From the NCBI RefSeq assembly GCF_004336745.1, contig NZ_SJXD01000011.1:310001-374000 (forward strand): 64,000 nt of DNA, in the 5' to 3' direction. Position 1 is the stretch's first letter, and every line of letters starts with the position of its first letter. The notes beneath the pieces were generated by a model. That model was not told the DNA's origin, made no database searches, and was given only the letters and a program-made list of their open reading frames with translations. Made by a program: the position numbers and the translations under genes. The stretch is from Roseococcus sp. SYP-B2431. Its GTDB lineage: Bacteria > Pseudomonadota > Alphaproteobacteria > Acetobacterales > Acetobacteraceae. Below are positions 47,123 to 54,319 of this stretch, one piece after another.

Positions 47123-48586
47123 ATGGTGGACCACCCATCTCCCGCCGCGCCGGGCGCGCGGCTCCCACCCATCGCGGTCGACCTGGACGGGTCGCTCCTC
47201 CGCATCGACACGCTGCACGAATCGCTCTGCTCCTTCGCCAAAAGCGACCCGGCGGGCATGGCCGGCGCGCTGCTGCGCATCCGCGAGGGAAAGGCCGCCT
47301 TCAAGCGGTCCGTCGCCGAGGCCGCCGAGCTCGACGTCGAGACGCTGCCGTTTGACGAAGAATTGCTCGCCTGGCTGCGGGCCGAGCAGGCCGGCGGCCG
47401 GCGCCTCGGCCTCTTCACCGCGGCGGACCAGTCGGTCGCCGATGCGGTGGCCGCCCGGCTGCCGGGCCTCTTCGAGGTCGTCCGCGGCTCGGACGGGCAC
47501 CTCAACCTGTCCGGCGCGCGCAAGGCCGACGCCATCGCCGCCGAGTTTCCCGAGGGCTTCTGCTACGTCGGCAATGCGGCGGTGGACGTGCCGATCTTCG
47601 CCCGCGCCGAGGCCGCCATCCTGGTGGGGGACGTGGCGCGGCTGCGCGGCATGCTGCCGCCCGGCAGCCGCGTCGAGGCCGAGTTCCCGGCGCCCGCCGC
47701 CGGCTGGGCCGTCTGGCGCAAGGCGCTGCGGCTCTCGCACTGGTCGAAGAACCTGCTCGTCTTCGTGGCGCCGCTGCTGGGCTTCCCGGTGGACCGCGCG
47801 CCGGCCACCCTCCTCGAGGCCGTGCTGCTCTTCGTGCTGATGGGCATGGTGGCCTCGGCGAGCTACCTGGCCAACGACCTCTTCGACCTCTCAGCCGACC
47901 GCCGGCACCCGGTGAAGCGCTACCGGCCGCTGGCCGCGGGGCTGATCACGGCGCAGCAGGGGGCCCTCGTCTCGGCCGGCATGCTGGCGGCGGCCTTCCT
48001 GCTCTCGCTGGTGCTGCTGCCCTATCTCGCGACGCTGGTGCTGGGCGTCTATCTCGTCACCACGACCTGCTACAGCTTCGCGCTGAAGCGCATGCCGATC
48101 GTGGACGTGATCACGCTGGCCGGCCTCTTCACCGTGCGCATCCTGGCGGGCTCGGCCCTGCTGGAGGAGCGCGTCTCGCTCTGGCTGCTGACCTTCTCGA
48201 TGCTGTTCTTCGTCGGCCTCGCCATGGTGAAGCGCTACGCGGAGCTCGACCGGGTGGTGGCGGCGGGCGGCGCCGGCATCGATTCGCGCGGCTACACCGC
48301 CAAGGACCTGGCGCTGCTGCTGGGCGCCGGCCTCGCCTCCGGCTTCAGCGCCATCGTGATCTTCACCATCTACCTGATCCAGGAGCAGTATCCGCGCGAG
48401 ATCTACGGCACGCCCGGGCTGCTCTGGATGATGGTGCCGATCATCATGGTCTGGCTGCTGCGGGTCTGGCACCTCACGCTGCACGGCAGGATGAACGAGG
48501 ATCCCGTGGCCTTCGCCCTGACGGACCGCTTCTCGCTCGGGCTGGGCGTCGTCTCCGCGATCGTGCTGGTCGCCGCATGGGGGTGA
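47123..48586 (+). CDS. HAD phosphatase-UbiA prenyltransferase fusion (polyprenyl-phosphate phosphoribosyltransferase-like)
   Basis: 487 residues. Residues 15-175 form a HAD phosphatase domain (D20 and D22 in VDLDGSLLR; CYVGNAAVDVPIFA). Residues 195-487 form a UbiA domain with about eight membrane segments and the Mg-binding motif NDLFDLSADRRHPVKRYRP (251-269). The UbiA part is of the decaprenyl-phosphate 5-phosphoribosyltransferase type (Rv3806c, NoeC), which moves phosphoribose from PRPP to a polyprenyl phosphate. The HAD part would remove the 5-phosphate, the job of a separate phosphatase in mycobacteria and, by proposal, of NoeH in Azorhizobium. The next two genes are DprE1- and DprE2-like, which supports this pathway. 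It overlaps the DprE1-like gene by 10 bases. Confidence 0.87.
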   Translation: MVDHPSPAAPGARLPPIAVDLDGSLLRIDTLHESLCSFAKSDPAGMAGALLRIREGKAAFKRSVAEAAELDVETLPFDEELLAWLRAEQAGGRRLGLFTAADQSVADAVAARLPGLFEVVRGSDGHLNLSGARKADAIAAEFPEGFCYVGNAAVDVPIFARAEAAILVGDVARLRGMLPPGSRVEAEFPAPAAGWAVWRKALRLSHWSKNLLVFVAPLLGFPVDRAPATLLEAVLLFVLMGMVASASYLANDLFDLSADRRHPVKRYRPLAAGLITAQQGALVSAGMLAAAFLLSLVLLPYLATLVLGVYLVTTTCYSFALKRMPIVDVITLAGLFTVRILAGSALLEERVSLWLLTFSMLFFVGLAMVKRYAELDRVVAAGGAGIDSRGYTAKDLALLLGAGLASGFSAIVIFTIYLIQEQYPREIYGTPGLLWMMVPIIMVWLLRVWHLTLHGRMNEDPVAFALTDRFSLGLGVVSAIVLVAAWG

Positions 48587-49929
48587 GCGCGGTCCCCTCG
48601 CGGGACCATCTCGGCTGGGGCCGCAACCTGCGCGCCGAGCACCGGGTGAGCCGGCCGGCCACGCCGCAGGCCGCCGCGGCCTGCGCCGCCGCGCCCGGCG
48701 GGACGCGGCTCGCCCATGGCCTCGGGCGCTCCTATGGCGACGTGGCGTTGAACCCGGACGGCGCACTGATCGAGACGCGCGGGCTCGACCGCTTCCTCCG
48801 CTTCGATCCCGCGACGGGCATTCTCGACGCCGAGGCCGGCGTCGCCCTGGCCGAGGTCCTGGCCGTGCTGGCGCGGCCCGAGGCGGGCGGCGGCGGCTGG
48901 TTCCTCCCCGTGACGCCCGGCACGCGCTTCGTGACGCTGGGCGGCGCCGTCGCCAACGACGTGCACGGCAAGAACCACCACCGCACGGGCAGCTTCGGGC
49001 GGCATGTGCTCTCCCTCGATCTGGCGCGCTCGGACGGCCGCGTCATGACCTGCTCGCCCCAGGAGAATGCCGGCCTCTTCGCCGCCACGATCGGCGGGCT
49101 CGGGCTGACCGGGCTGATCCTGCGCCTGCGGCTGGCGATGATGCGGGTGGAGGGGCTGGCCATGGAGGCCGAGGACATCGCTTTCGGCTCGCTCGCCGGC
49201 TATTTCGCTCTGGCCGCCGAATCCGAGCAGTCCTGGGACTACACGGCGGCCTGGGTGGATTGCCTGGCCACCGGCGAGGCGCTCGGCCGCGGCATCTTCT
49301 CCCGCGCGCGGCACGCGGCCGGGCAGGGGGCCGCGCCGCCGCCCACCGCGCCGCGCCGCCGCCTGCCGGCGACGCCGCCCCTGTCGATGGTGAACGGGCT
49401 CTCGCTGCGCGCCTTCAACGCGGCCTACCGGCGGCGGCTGGGCAGCTCCGGCCGGTCGCATGCGGTGGGCGGCTACGAGAAGGTGCTTTATCCGCTGGAC
49501 GCGATCGGCGGCTGGAACCGGCTCTACGGCCCGCGCGGCTTCCACCAGTTCCAGGGCGTCGTGCCGCCGGCCGACGCGCCGGCCGTGGTGGCGGAGCTGC
49601 TGCGCGAGATCGCGCGCAGCGGGCAGGGCTCGCCGCTGGTGGTGCTGAAGGGCTTCGGCGACCTTCCCTCACCGGGAATGCTCTCCTTTCCGAGGGAGGG
49701 CACGACCCTGGCCCTTGATTTTCCCGCCAGGGGCCCCGACACGCTGCGGCTCCTCGCCCGCCTGGAGGCGATCACCGTGGAGGCGCGCGGGCGCCTCTAC
49801 CCGGCCAAGGACAGCGTCATGACCGCCGAGACCTTTCGGAGTGGCTACCCGGCCGCCGGCGCCTTTGCCGAGTGGATCGACCCCGCCTTTTCCTCCGGCT
49901 TCGCCCGGCGCGTGGGGCTGCGGCCTTGA
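48577..49929 (+). CDS. DprE1-like FAD-dependent oxidase (decaprenylphosphoryl-ribose 2-epimerase subunit)
   Basis: 450 residues of the vanillyl-alcohol-oxidase flavoprotein family. The FAD-binding part includes GLGRSYGDVALN (48-59) and the diagnostic AVANDVHGKNHHRTGSFG (124-141), equivalent to the DIHGKNHH of mycobacterial DprE1. DprE1 oxidises C2 of polyprenyl-phospho-ribose to the keto form. The C-terminal substrate domain ends GRLYPAKDSVMT and TFRSGYPA, also as in DprE1. ATG at 48577 overlaps the previous gene; GTG at 48583 is an alternative. Its stop overlaps the DprE2-like start (TTGA). Confidence 0.87.
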   Translation: MGVSAVPSRDHLGWGRNLRAEHRVSRPATPQAAAACAAAPGGTRLAHGLGRSYGDVALNPDGALIETRGLDRFLRFDPATGILDAEAGVALAEVLAVLARPEAGGGGWFLPVTPGTRFVTLGGAVANDVHGKNHHRTGSFGRHVLSLDLARSDGRVMTCSPQENAGLFAATIGGLGLTGLILRLRLAMMRVEGLAMEAEDIAFGSLAGYFALAAESEQSWDYTAAWVDCLATGEALGRGIFSRARHAAGQGAAPPPTAPRRRLPATPPLSMVNGLSLRAFNAAYRRRLGSSGRSHAVGGYEKVLYPLDAIGGWNRLYGPRGFHQFQGVVPPADAPAVVAELLREIARSGQGSPLVVLKGFGDLPSPGMLSFPREGTTLALDFPARGPDTLRLLARLEAITVEARGRLYPAKDSVMTAETFRSGYPAAGAFAEWIDPAFSSGFARRVGLRP

Positions 49930-50669
49930 GCCCCCGCGTCGCGATCCTGGGCGGAACCTCCGCCATCGCCGTGGCCGTCGCGCGGCGCTACGCCGATCGC
50001 AAGGCGCGCCTCGTGCTGGTCGGCCGCGACCTGGCGGCGCTGGAGCGCGAGCAGGCGGACCTGCTGGTCCGTGGCGCGGAGCAGGTGGTGCTGCAACAGG
50101 CCGACTTCGCGGATCTGGCCGCGCTGCCCGAGGCCGCGCAGGCGGCCTGGACGGCCTTCGGCGGGCTCGACCTCACGCTGGTCGCCTATGGCTCGCTGCC
50201 CGAGCAGGCGGAATGCGCCGCCTCGGCCGAGGCCGCCGCCGCCGCGCTGGCGCTGAACTTCAACAGCCCGGCCCTGCTTCTGGGCGAGCTCGCGAACCGG
50301 TTCGAGGCGCAGCGCGCCGGCGTGATCGCCGCCATCTCCTCCGTCGCCGGCGATCGCGGGCGGCAGAGCAACTATGTCTACGGCGCCGCTAAGGGCGGGC
50401 TGCAGCGCTTCCTGGAGGGGCTGCGGCACCGGCTGCACCCGGCCGGAGTCGCGGTGCTGGACATCCGCCCGGGCTTCGTCTCCACGCCCATGACGGCGCA
50501 CCTCCCGCAGGGCGGCCCGCTCTGGGCGACGCCGGAGAAGGTGGCGGGCGACATCCTCGCCGCCATCGATCGCCGCAAGGCGGTGCTCTACACGCCCTGG
50601 TTCTGGCGGTTCATCCTCCTCATCGTGAGGTCGCTGCCGCGGCCGATCTTCCACAGGTCGAAGCTCTGA
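49926..50669 (+). CDS. DprE2-like short-chain dehydrogenase
   Basis: A 247-residue SDR. It starts at TTG (49926), overlapping the DprE1-like stop by four bases and giving SPRVAILGGTSAIAVAVARRYA, a proper Rossmann start. The catalytic region reads SSVAGDRGRQSNYVYGAAKGG, with Tyr and Lys in YGAAK. A hydrophobic C-terminal segment (FWRFILLIVRSLP) suggests membrane association, as in DprE2. With DprE1 it would reduce the 2-keto intermediate to polyprenyl-phospho-arabinose. Two bases separate it from the next gene. Confidence 0.85.
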   Translation: MSPRVAILGGTSAIAVAVARRYADRKARLVLVGRDLAALEREQADLLVRGAEQVVLQQADFADLAALPEAAQAAWTAFGGLDLTLVAYGSLPEQAECAASAEAAAAALALNFNSPALLLGELANRFEAQRAGVIAAISSVAGDRGRQSNYVYGAAKGGLQRFLEGLRHRLHPAGVAVLDIRPGFVSTPMTAHLPQGGPLWATPEKVAGDILAAIDRRKAVLYTPWFWRFILLIVRSLPRPIFHRSKL

Positions 50670-50671
50670 CC

Positions 50672-51601
50672 ATGCGCGGAATCCTCGTCACCGGCGCGGC
50701 CGGGCTCGTCGGCCAGAACCTGATCGCGCGGCTGAAGGCGGACCCTTCGCTGCGGCTCCTCGCCATCGACAAGCATCCGGCGAACACCGCCACGCTGCGG
50801 CGGCTGCACCCCGAGGTCCAGGTGATCCAGGCCGATCTCGCCGAGGCGGGCGACTGGGCGGAGGCGTTCGCCGGCATCGACACGGTCGTGATCAACCAGG
50901 CGCAGATCGGCGGCCTGGACGCGGCCGAGTTCGAGCGCAACAACGTCGCCGCCACCGCCCGCATCGTGGAGGCCGCGCGCGCCCATGGCGTGGGCTACCT
51001 CGTGCAGATCTCCTCCTCCGTGGTGCGCAGCCAGGCCTCGGATTTCTACGTGGACACCAAGCGGCGGCAGGAAGCCTATATGGACGGGGTCGAGATCCCG
51101 CATGCCTCGCTGCGGCCCACGCTCATGTTCGGCTGGTTCGACCGCAAGCATCTCGGCTGGCTGCGCCGCTTCATGGACCGCGCGCCGGTGTTCCCCATCC
51201 CCGGCGACGGGAAGTTCCTGCGCCAGCCGCTCTATGTGGGCAACTTCGCGGCCATCATCGCGAGCTGCATCGCGAATCGCACCACCGGCACACACGACAT
51301 CTCCGGCCGCAGCGTGGTGGAATACGGCGAGCTGATCCGCATGATCCACCGCATCGTGAAACCGCGCGCCCGGATCGTGCACATCCCCTACCATCTCTTC
51401 TGGGCGCTGCTCTGGCTCTATGCGCGCCTCGACCGCAACCCGCCCTTCACCACCGCGCAGCTCGAGGCGCTGGTGATCCCGGAGACCTTCCCGATCACCG
51501 ACTGGCCCGCCCGGTTCGGCGTCACGGAGACCCCGCTGGAGACGGCACTGCGCGAGACCTTCACCCACCCGGTCTATTCCGGCACCGTCCTGGAGTTCTG
51601 A
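50672..51601 (+). CDS. NAD-dependent epimerase/dehydratase (extended SDR)
   Basis: 309 residues. The Rossmann motif is VTGAAGLVGQNLI (6-18). Residues around 113-134 (QISSSVVRSQASDFYVDTKRR) hold the Ser and Tyr-x-x-x-Lys (YVDTK) catalytic set. The C-terminal half has IPYHLFWALLWLYARLD, a possible membrane-associated helix. It likely modifies a nucleotide- or lipid-linked sugar. The exact reaction is not clear. It sits inside the tightly spaced run 47.1-54.2 kb, two bases after the DprE2-like gene and one base before the FAD gene. Confidence 0.83.
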   Translation: MRGILVTGAAGLVGQNLIARLKADPSLRLLAIDKHPANTATLRRLHPEVQVIQADLAEAGDWAEAFAGIDTVVINQAQIGGLDAAEFERNNVAATARIVEAARAHGVGYLVQISSSVVRSQASDFYVDTKRRQEAYMDGVEIPHASLRPTLMFGWFDRKHLGWLRRFMDRAPVFPIPGDGKFLRQPLYVGNFAAIIASCIANRTTGTHDISGRSVVEYGELIRMIHRIVKPRARIVHIPYHLFWALLWLYARLDRNPPFTTAQLEALVIPETFPITDWPARFGVTETPLETALRETFTHPVYSGTVLEF

Positions 51602-51602
51602 C

Positions 51603-52886
51603 GTGACACGTGTCCTCGTCCTCGGCGCCGGGCCCATGGGCCTGGCCGCCGCCCATCGCGCACTGGCTCTCGGCCATGAGGTGGACCTGGTCGAGGCGGA
51701 TTCCGTGCTCGGCGGCATGGCCGCGCATTTCGACTTCGGGGGGCTCTCGATCGAGCGCTTCTACCACTTCTGCTGCCTCTCCGATCACCCGACCTTCGAG
51801 CTGATGCAGGAGCTGGGGCTCGGCGATTCGATGCGCTGGGTGCACACGCGCATGGCCTATTTCATGGGCGGCAAGGTGCATCCCTGGGGCGATCCCGTCG
51901 CGCTGCTGCGCTTCCCGCATCTGAGCTGGATCGCGAAGTTCCGCACGGGCCTGCAGATGTTCCTCACCACGCGGGCGAAAAGCTTCGAGCGCATCGAGGG
52001 CCTCACCACGCGGCAATGGATCGAGGGCGGCTCGGGCCGCGAGGTCTATGCGAAGCTCTGGTCGCGGCTGATGCAGCTCAAGTTCCATGAGATGGCGGAC
52101 GAGGTCTCGGCCTCCTGGATCGCCACGCGGGTGAAGCGCATCGGCCGCTCGCGCAAGTCGATCTTCGAGGAGCGGCTGGGCTATATCGAGGGCGGCTCGC
52201 AGACGCTGGTGGACGCGCTGGAGCGCGACATCCGCGCGCGCGGTGGCCGCATCCACACCGGCACGCCCGGCGAGCGCGTGACCGTGGAGAGCGGCCGCGT
52301 CACCGGCCTGGTCGCCGGCGGGCGGGAGTTCCGCGCCGATGCGGTGATCTCCACCATCCCCCTGCCGCTGGTGCCGGGCCTGGTGCCCGACCTGCCGGAG
52401 GCGACGCGCGCGGCCTATGCGCGGCTGCGCAACATCGGCGTGGTCTGCGTGATCCTGAAGCTGAAGCGGCCGGTCACGCGGAACTTCTGGGTGAACATCG
52501 TGGACCCGGCCATCGAGGTGCCGGGGATCATCGAGTTCTCCAACCTGCGCCCGACCGGGGACACCATCGTCTATGTCCCCTACTACATGCCGGTGACCCA
52601 TCCGAAATGGGCCTGGACGGACGACCGGCTCATCGCCGAGGCCTTCGCCGCCGTGCGCAGCGTGAACCCCTCCATCACCGAGGCGGACCTGATCGATTCC
52701 CGGGCGGGCCGCCTGCGCCACGCCCAGCCGGTCTGCGAGCCGAACTTCCTCGACGGCCTGCCGCCCTTCCGCTCGCCCATCGAGGGGCTCTTCATCGCCG
52801 ACACCTCGCACTACTACCCCGAGGATCGCGGCGTCGCCGAGAGCATCCGCTTCGGCCGGATGATGGCGGAGGCCGTCCCGCGGTGA
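51603..52886 (+). CDS. FAD/NAD(P)-dependent oxidoreductase (amine-oxidase/UGM-like)
   Basis: 427 residues beginning with the dinucleotide motif VLVLGAGPMGLAAAHRAL (4-21), followed by VEADSVLGGMAAHFDFGG. The C-terminal FAD motif is GLFIADTSHYYPEDRGVAESI. Such proteins of the protoporphyrinogen-oxidase/UDP-galactopyranose-mutase group often occur in surface-polysaccharide loci next to GtrA and GT2 genes. The start is GTG at 51603 with GGAG upstream. Its stop overlaps the GtrA start (GTGA). The reaction is not known; an oxidation or ring-form change of a lipid-linked sugar is a guess. Confidence 0.8.
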   Translation: MTRVLVLGAGPMGLAAAHRALALGHEVDLVEADSVLGGMAAHFDFGGLSIERFYHFCCLSDHPTFELMQELGLGDSMRWVHTRMAYFMGGKVHPWGDPVALLRFPHLSWIAKFRTGLQMFLTTRAKSFERIEGLTTRQWIEGGSGREVYAKLWSRLMQLKFHEMADEVSASWIATRVKRIGRSRKSIFEERLGYIEGGSQTLVDALERDIRARGGRIHTGTPGERVTVESGRVTGLVAGGREFRADAVISTIPLPLVPGLVPDLPEATRAAYARLRNIGVVCVILKLKRPVTRNFWVNIVDPAIEVPGIIEFSNLRPTGDTIVYVPYYMPVTHPKWAWTDDRLIAEAFAAVRSVNPSITEADLIDSRAGRLRHAQPVCEPNFLDGLPPFRSPIEGLFIADTSHYYPEDRGVAESIRFGRMMAEAVPR

Positions 52887-53293
52887 GGGCGCTGCTGGGC
52901 CACGAGTTCGTCCGCTTCGTGCTGACCGGCGGCACGGCCGCGGCCGTGAACATCGGCGCGCGGATGCTGCTCTCGCTGGCCATGCCCTACGAGGCGGCGG
53001 TGGCAGTGGCCTATCTCATCGGCATGGCGACGGCCTATCTCCTCGCCCGGCGCTTCGTCTTCGCCGCCAGCGGCGGCAGCATGGCCGGCGAATTCTGGCG
53101 CTTCGCCCTGGTGAACCTGATCGCCCTCGCGCAGGTCTGGCTGGTGAGCGTGGGGCTGGCGCGGCTGGTCTTCCCCGCCATCGGCTTCACCTTCCACGCC
53201 GAGACCGTGGCCCATGTCATCGGCGTGCTGAGCCCCATCGGCACCAGCTACATCGGCCACCGCCGCTTCAGCTTTGCCCGCCGCGGGGCATGA
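52883..53293 (+). CDS. GtrA-family membrane protein (lipid-linked sugar flippase-like)
   Basis: 136 residues with four predicted membrane helices, starting at GTG in a GTGA overlap with the previous gene. FVRFVLTGGTAAAVNIGARML (9-29) is the GtrA opening and SYIGHRRFSFARRGA the typical basic end. GtrA proteins are thought to flip polyprenyl-phosphate-linked sugars across the inner membrane. Mycobacterial Rv3789, a GtrA protein, belongs to the arabinan locus with DprE1/E2, which fits the neighbours here. Confidence 0.88.
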   Translation: MRALLGHEFVRFVLTGGTAAAVNIGARMLLSLAMPYEAAVAVAYLIGMATAYLLARRFVFAASGGSMAGEFWRFALVNLIALAQVWLVSVGLARLVFPAIGFTFHAETVAHVIGVLSPIGTSYIGHRRFSFARRGA

Positions 53294-53303
53294 CGGCGGG
53301 CCC

Positions 53304-54215
53304 ATGACGTCCGTCCACGTCCTGCTGGCCACCTGGAACGGCGCCGCGCATCTGGGCGAGCAGCTCGCGAGCCTCGCCGCGCAGGAGGGGGTGGAGTGGT
53401 CGCTGCTCTGGCGCGACGACGGCTCCACGGACGCGACCGTCGCGATCCTGGAGCGGTTCGCGGAGGCCCATCCCGGCCGGGTCGCGCGGCTCGCCCGGCC
53501 GGAGGGGCGCCTCGGCGCCGGCGCCTCCTTCCTGGCGCTGCTGGCGGCGGCGCCGGAGGGCGGGCTCTACGCCTTCATGGACCAGGACGATGTCTGGCTG
53601 CCGGGCAAGCTGGCGCGGGCGGCCGCGCAGCTCGGCGAGGAGCCCATGGCGGTCTGCACGCGGCTCCGGCTGGCGTCATCCGCCCTCGCGCCGCTCGGGC
53701 TCTCGCCGCTGCCGTCGCGCCCCCCCGTCTTCGCGACCCTGCTGGCGCACAACGTCGCCGCCGGCTGCACCCTGGTGTTGAACGGGGCCGCGCGCCGGCT
53801 GGCGCTGTCCGCGCCGCTGCCCGAGGGCGGCCACCACGACTGGTGGTGCGCGCTGCTGGTGACGGGCTGCGGCGGGCGGCTGGTCTTCGATCCCGAGCCG
53901 AGCCTGCTCTACCGCCAGCACGGGGGGAACCTCGTGGGCGGCGCCTCGGGGCTGCGCCAGCGCGCCGGCCGTGCGCTCGGCCGGGGGGCGGCGGGCTTCC
54001 TCGCCCCGCTGTCGCAACACCTGGAGGCGCTGCGTGCCGCGCCGCTGACGGATCCGGCCCGCCAGGTCCTGGCGGCGCTGGAGGGGTTGCGGGCCGCCTC
54101 GCCGTTCCGGCGCCTCGCGGCCCTGCGGCGTGCCGGCCTCGCGCATCATGCGCGGGGCGCGAACTGGCTTCTTCGGCTCTGGGTGGCGCTGCATCCGCTG
54201 CCCGGGCGGAAATAG
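53304..54215 (+). CDS. glycosyltransferase family 2
   Basis: 303 residues with a GT-A fold: VHVLLATWNGAAHLGEQLASL (4-24), WRDDGSTDATV (about 38-48) and the DxD-like metal motif AFMDQDDVWLPGKL (about 89-102), close to rhamnosyl/galactosyl transferases that build O-antigens. A later segment has HDWWCALL and LLYRQHGGN, the usual acceptor-side motif. No membrane helix, so it is cytoplasmic or peripheral. It ends the compact gene run that starts with the HAD-UbiA gene. Confidence 0.9.
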   Translation: MTSVHVLLATWNGAAHLGEQLASLAAQEGVEWSLLWRDDGSTDATVAILERFAEAHPGRVARLARPEGRLGAGASFLALLAAAPEGGLYAFMDQDDVWLPGKLARAAAQLGEEPMAVCTRLRLASSALAPLGLSPLPSRPPVFATLLAHNVAAGCTLVLNGAARRLALSAPLPEGGHHDWWCALLVTGCGGRLVFDPEPSLLYRQHGGNLVGGASGLRQRAGRALGRGAAGFLAPLSQHLEALRAAPLTDPARQVLAALEGLRAASPFRRLAALRRAGLAHHARGANWLLRLWVALHPLPGRK

Positions 54216-54319
54216 TCGGCCGGCGGAATTGGGCGGGCGGCATCTCCGCGCTATAGAGAATCGCGAGCGAACCGCCTCATGCGAGGACCGTCTCGCGACG
54301 GCGCCATAGGGGCATCTGG

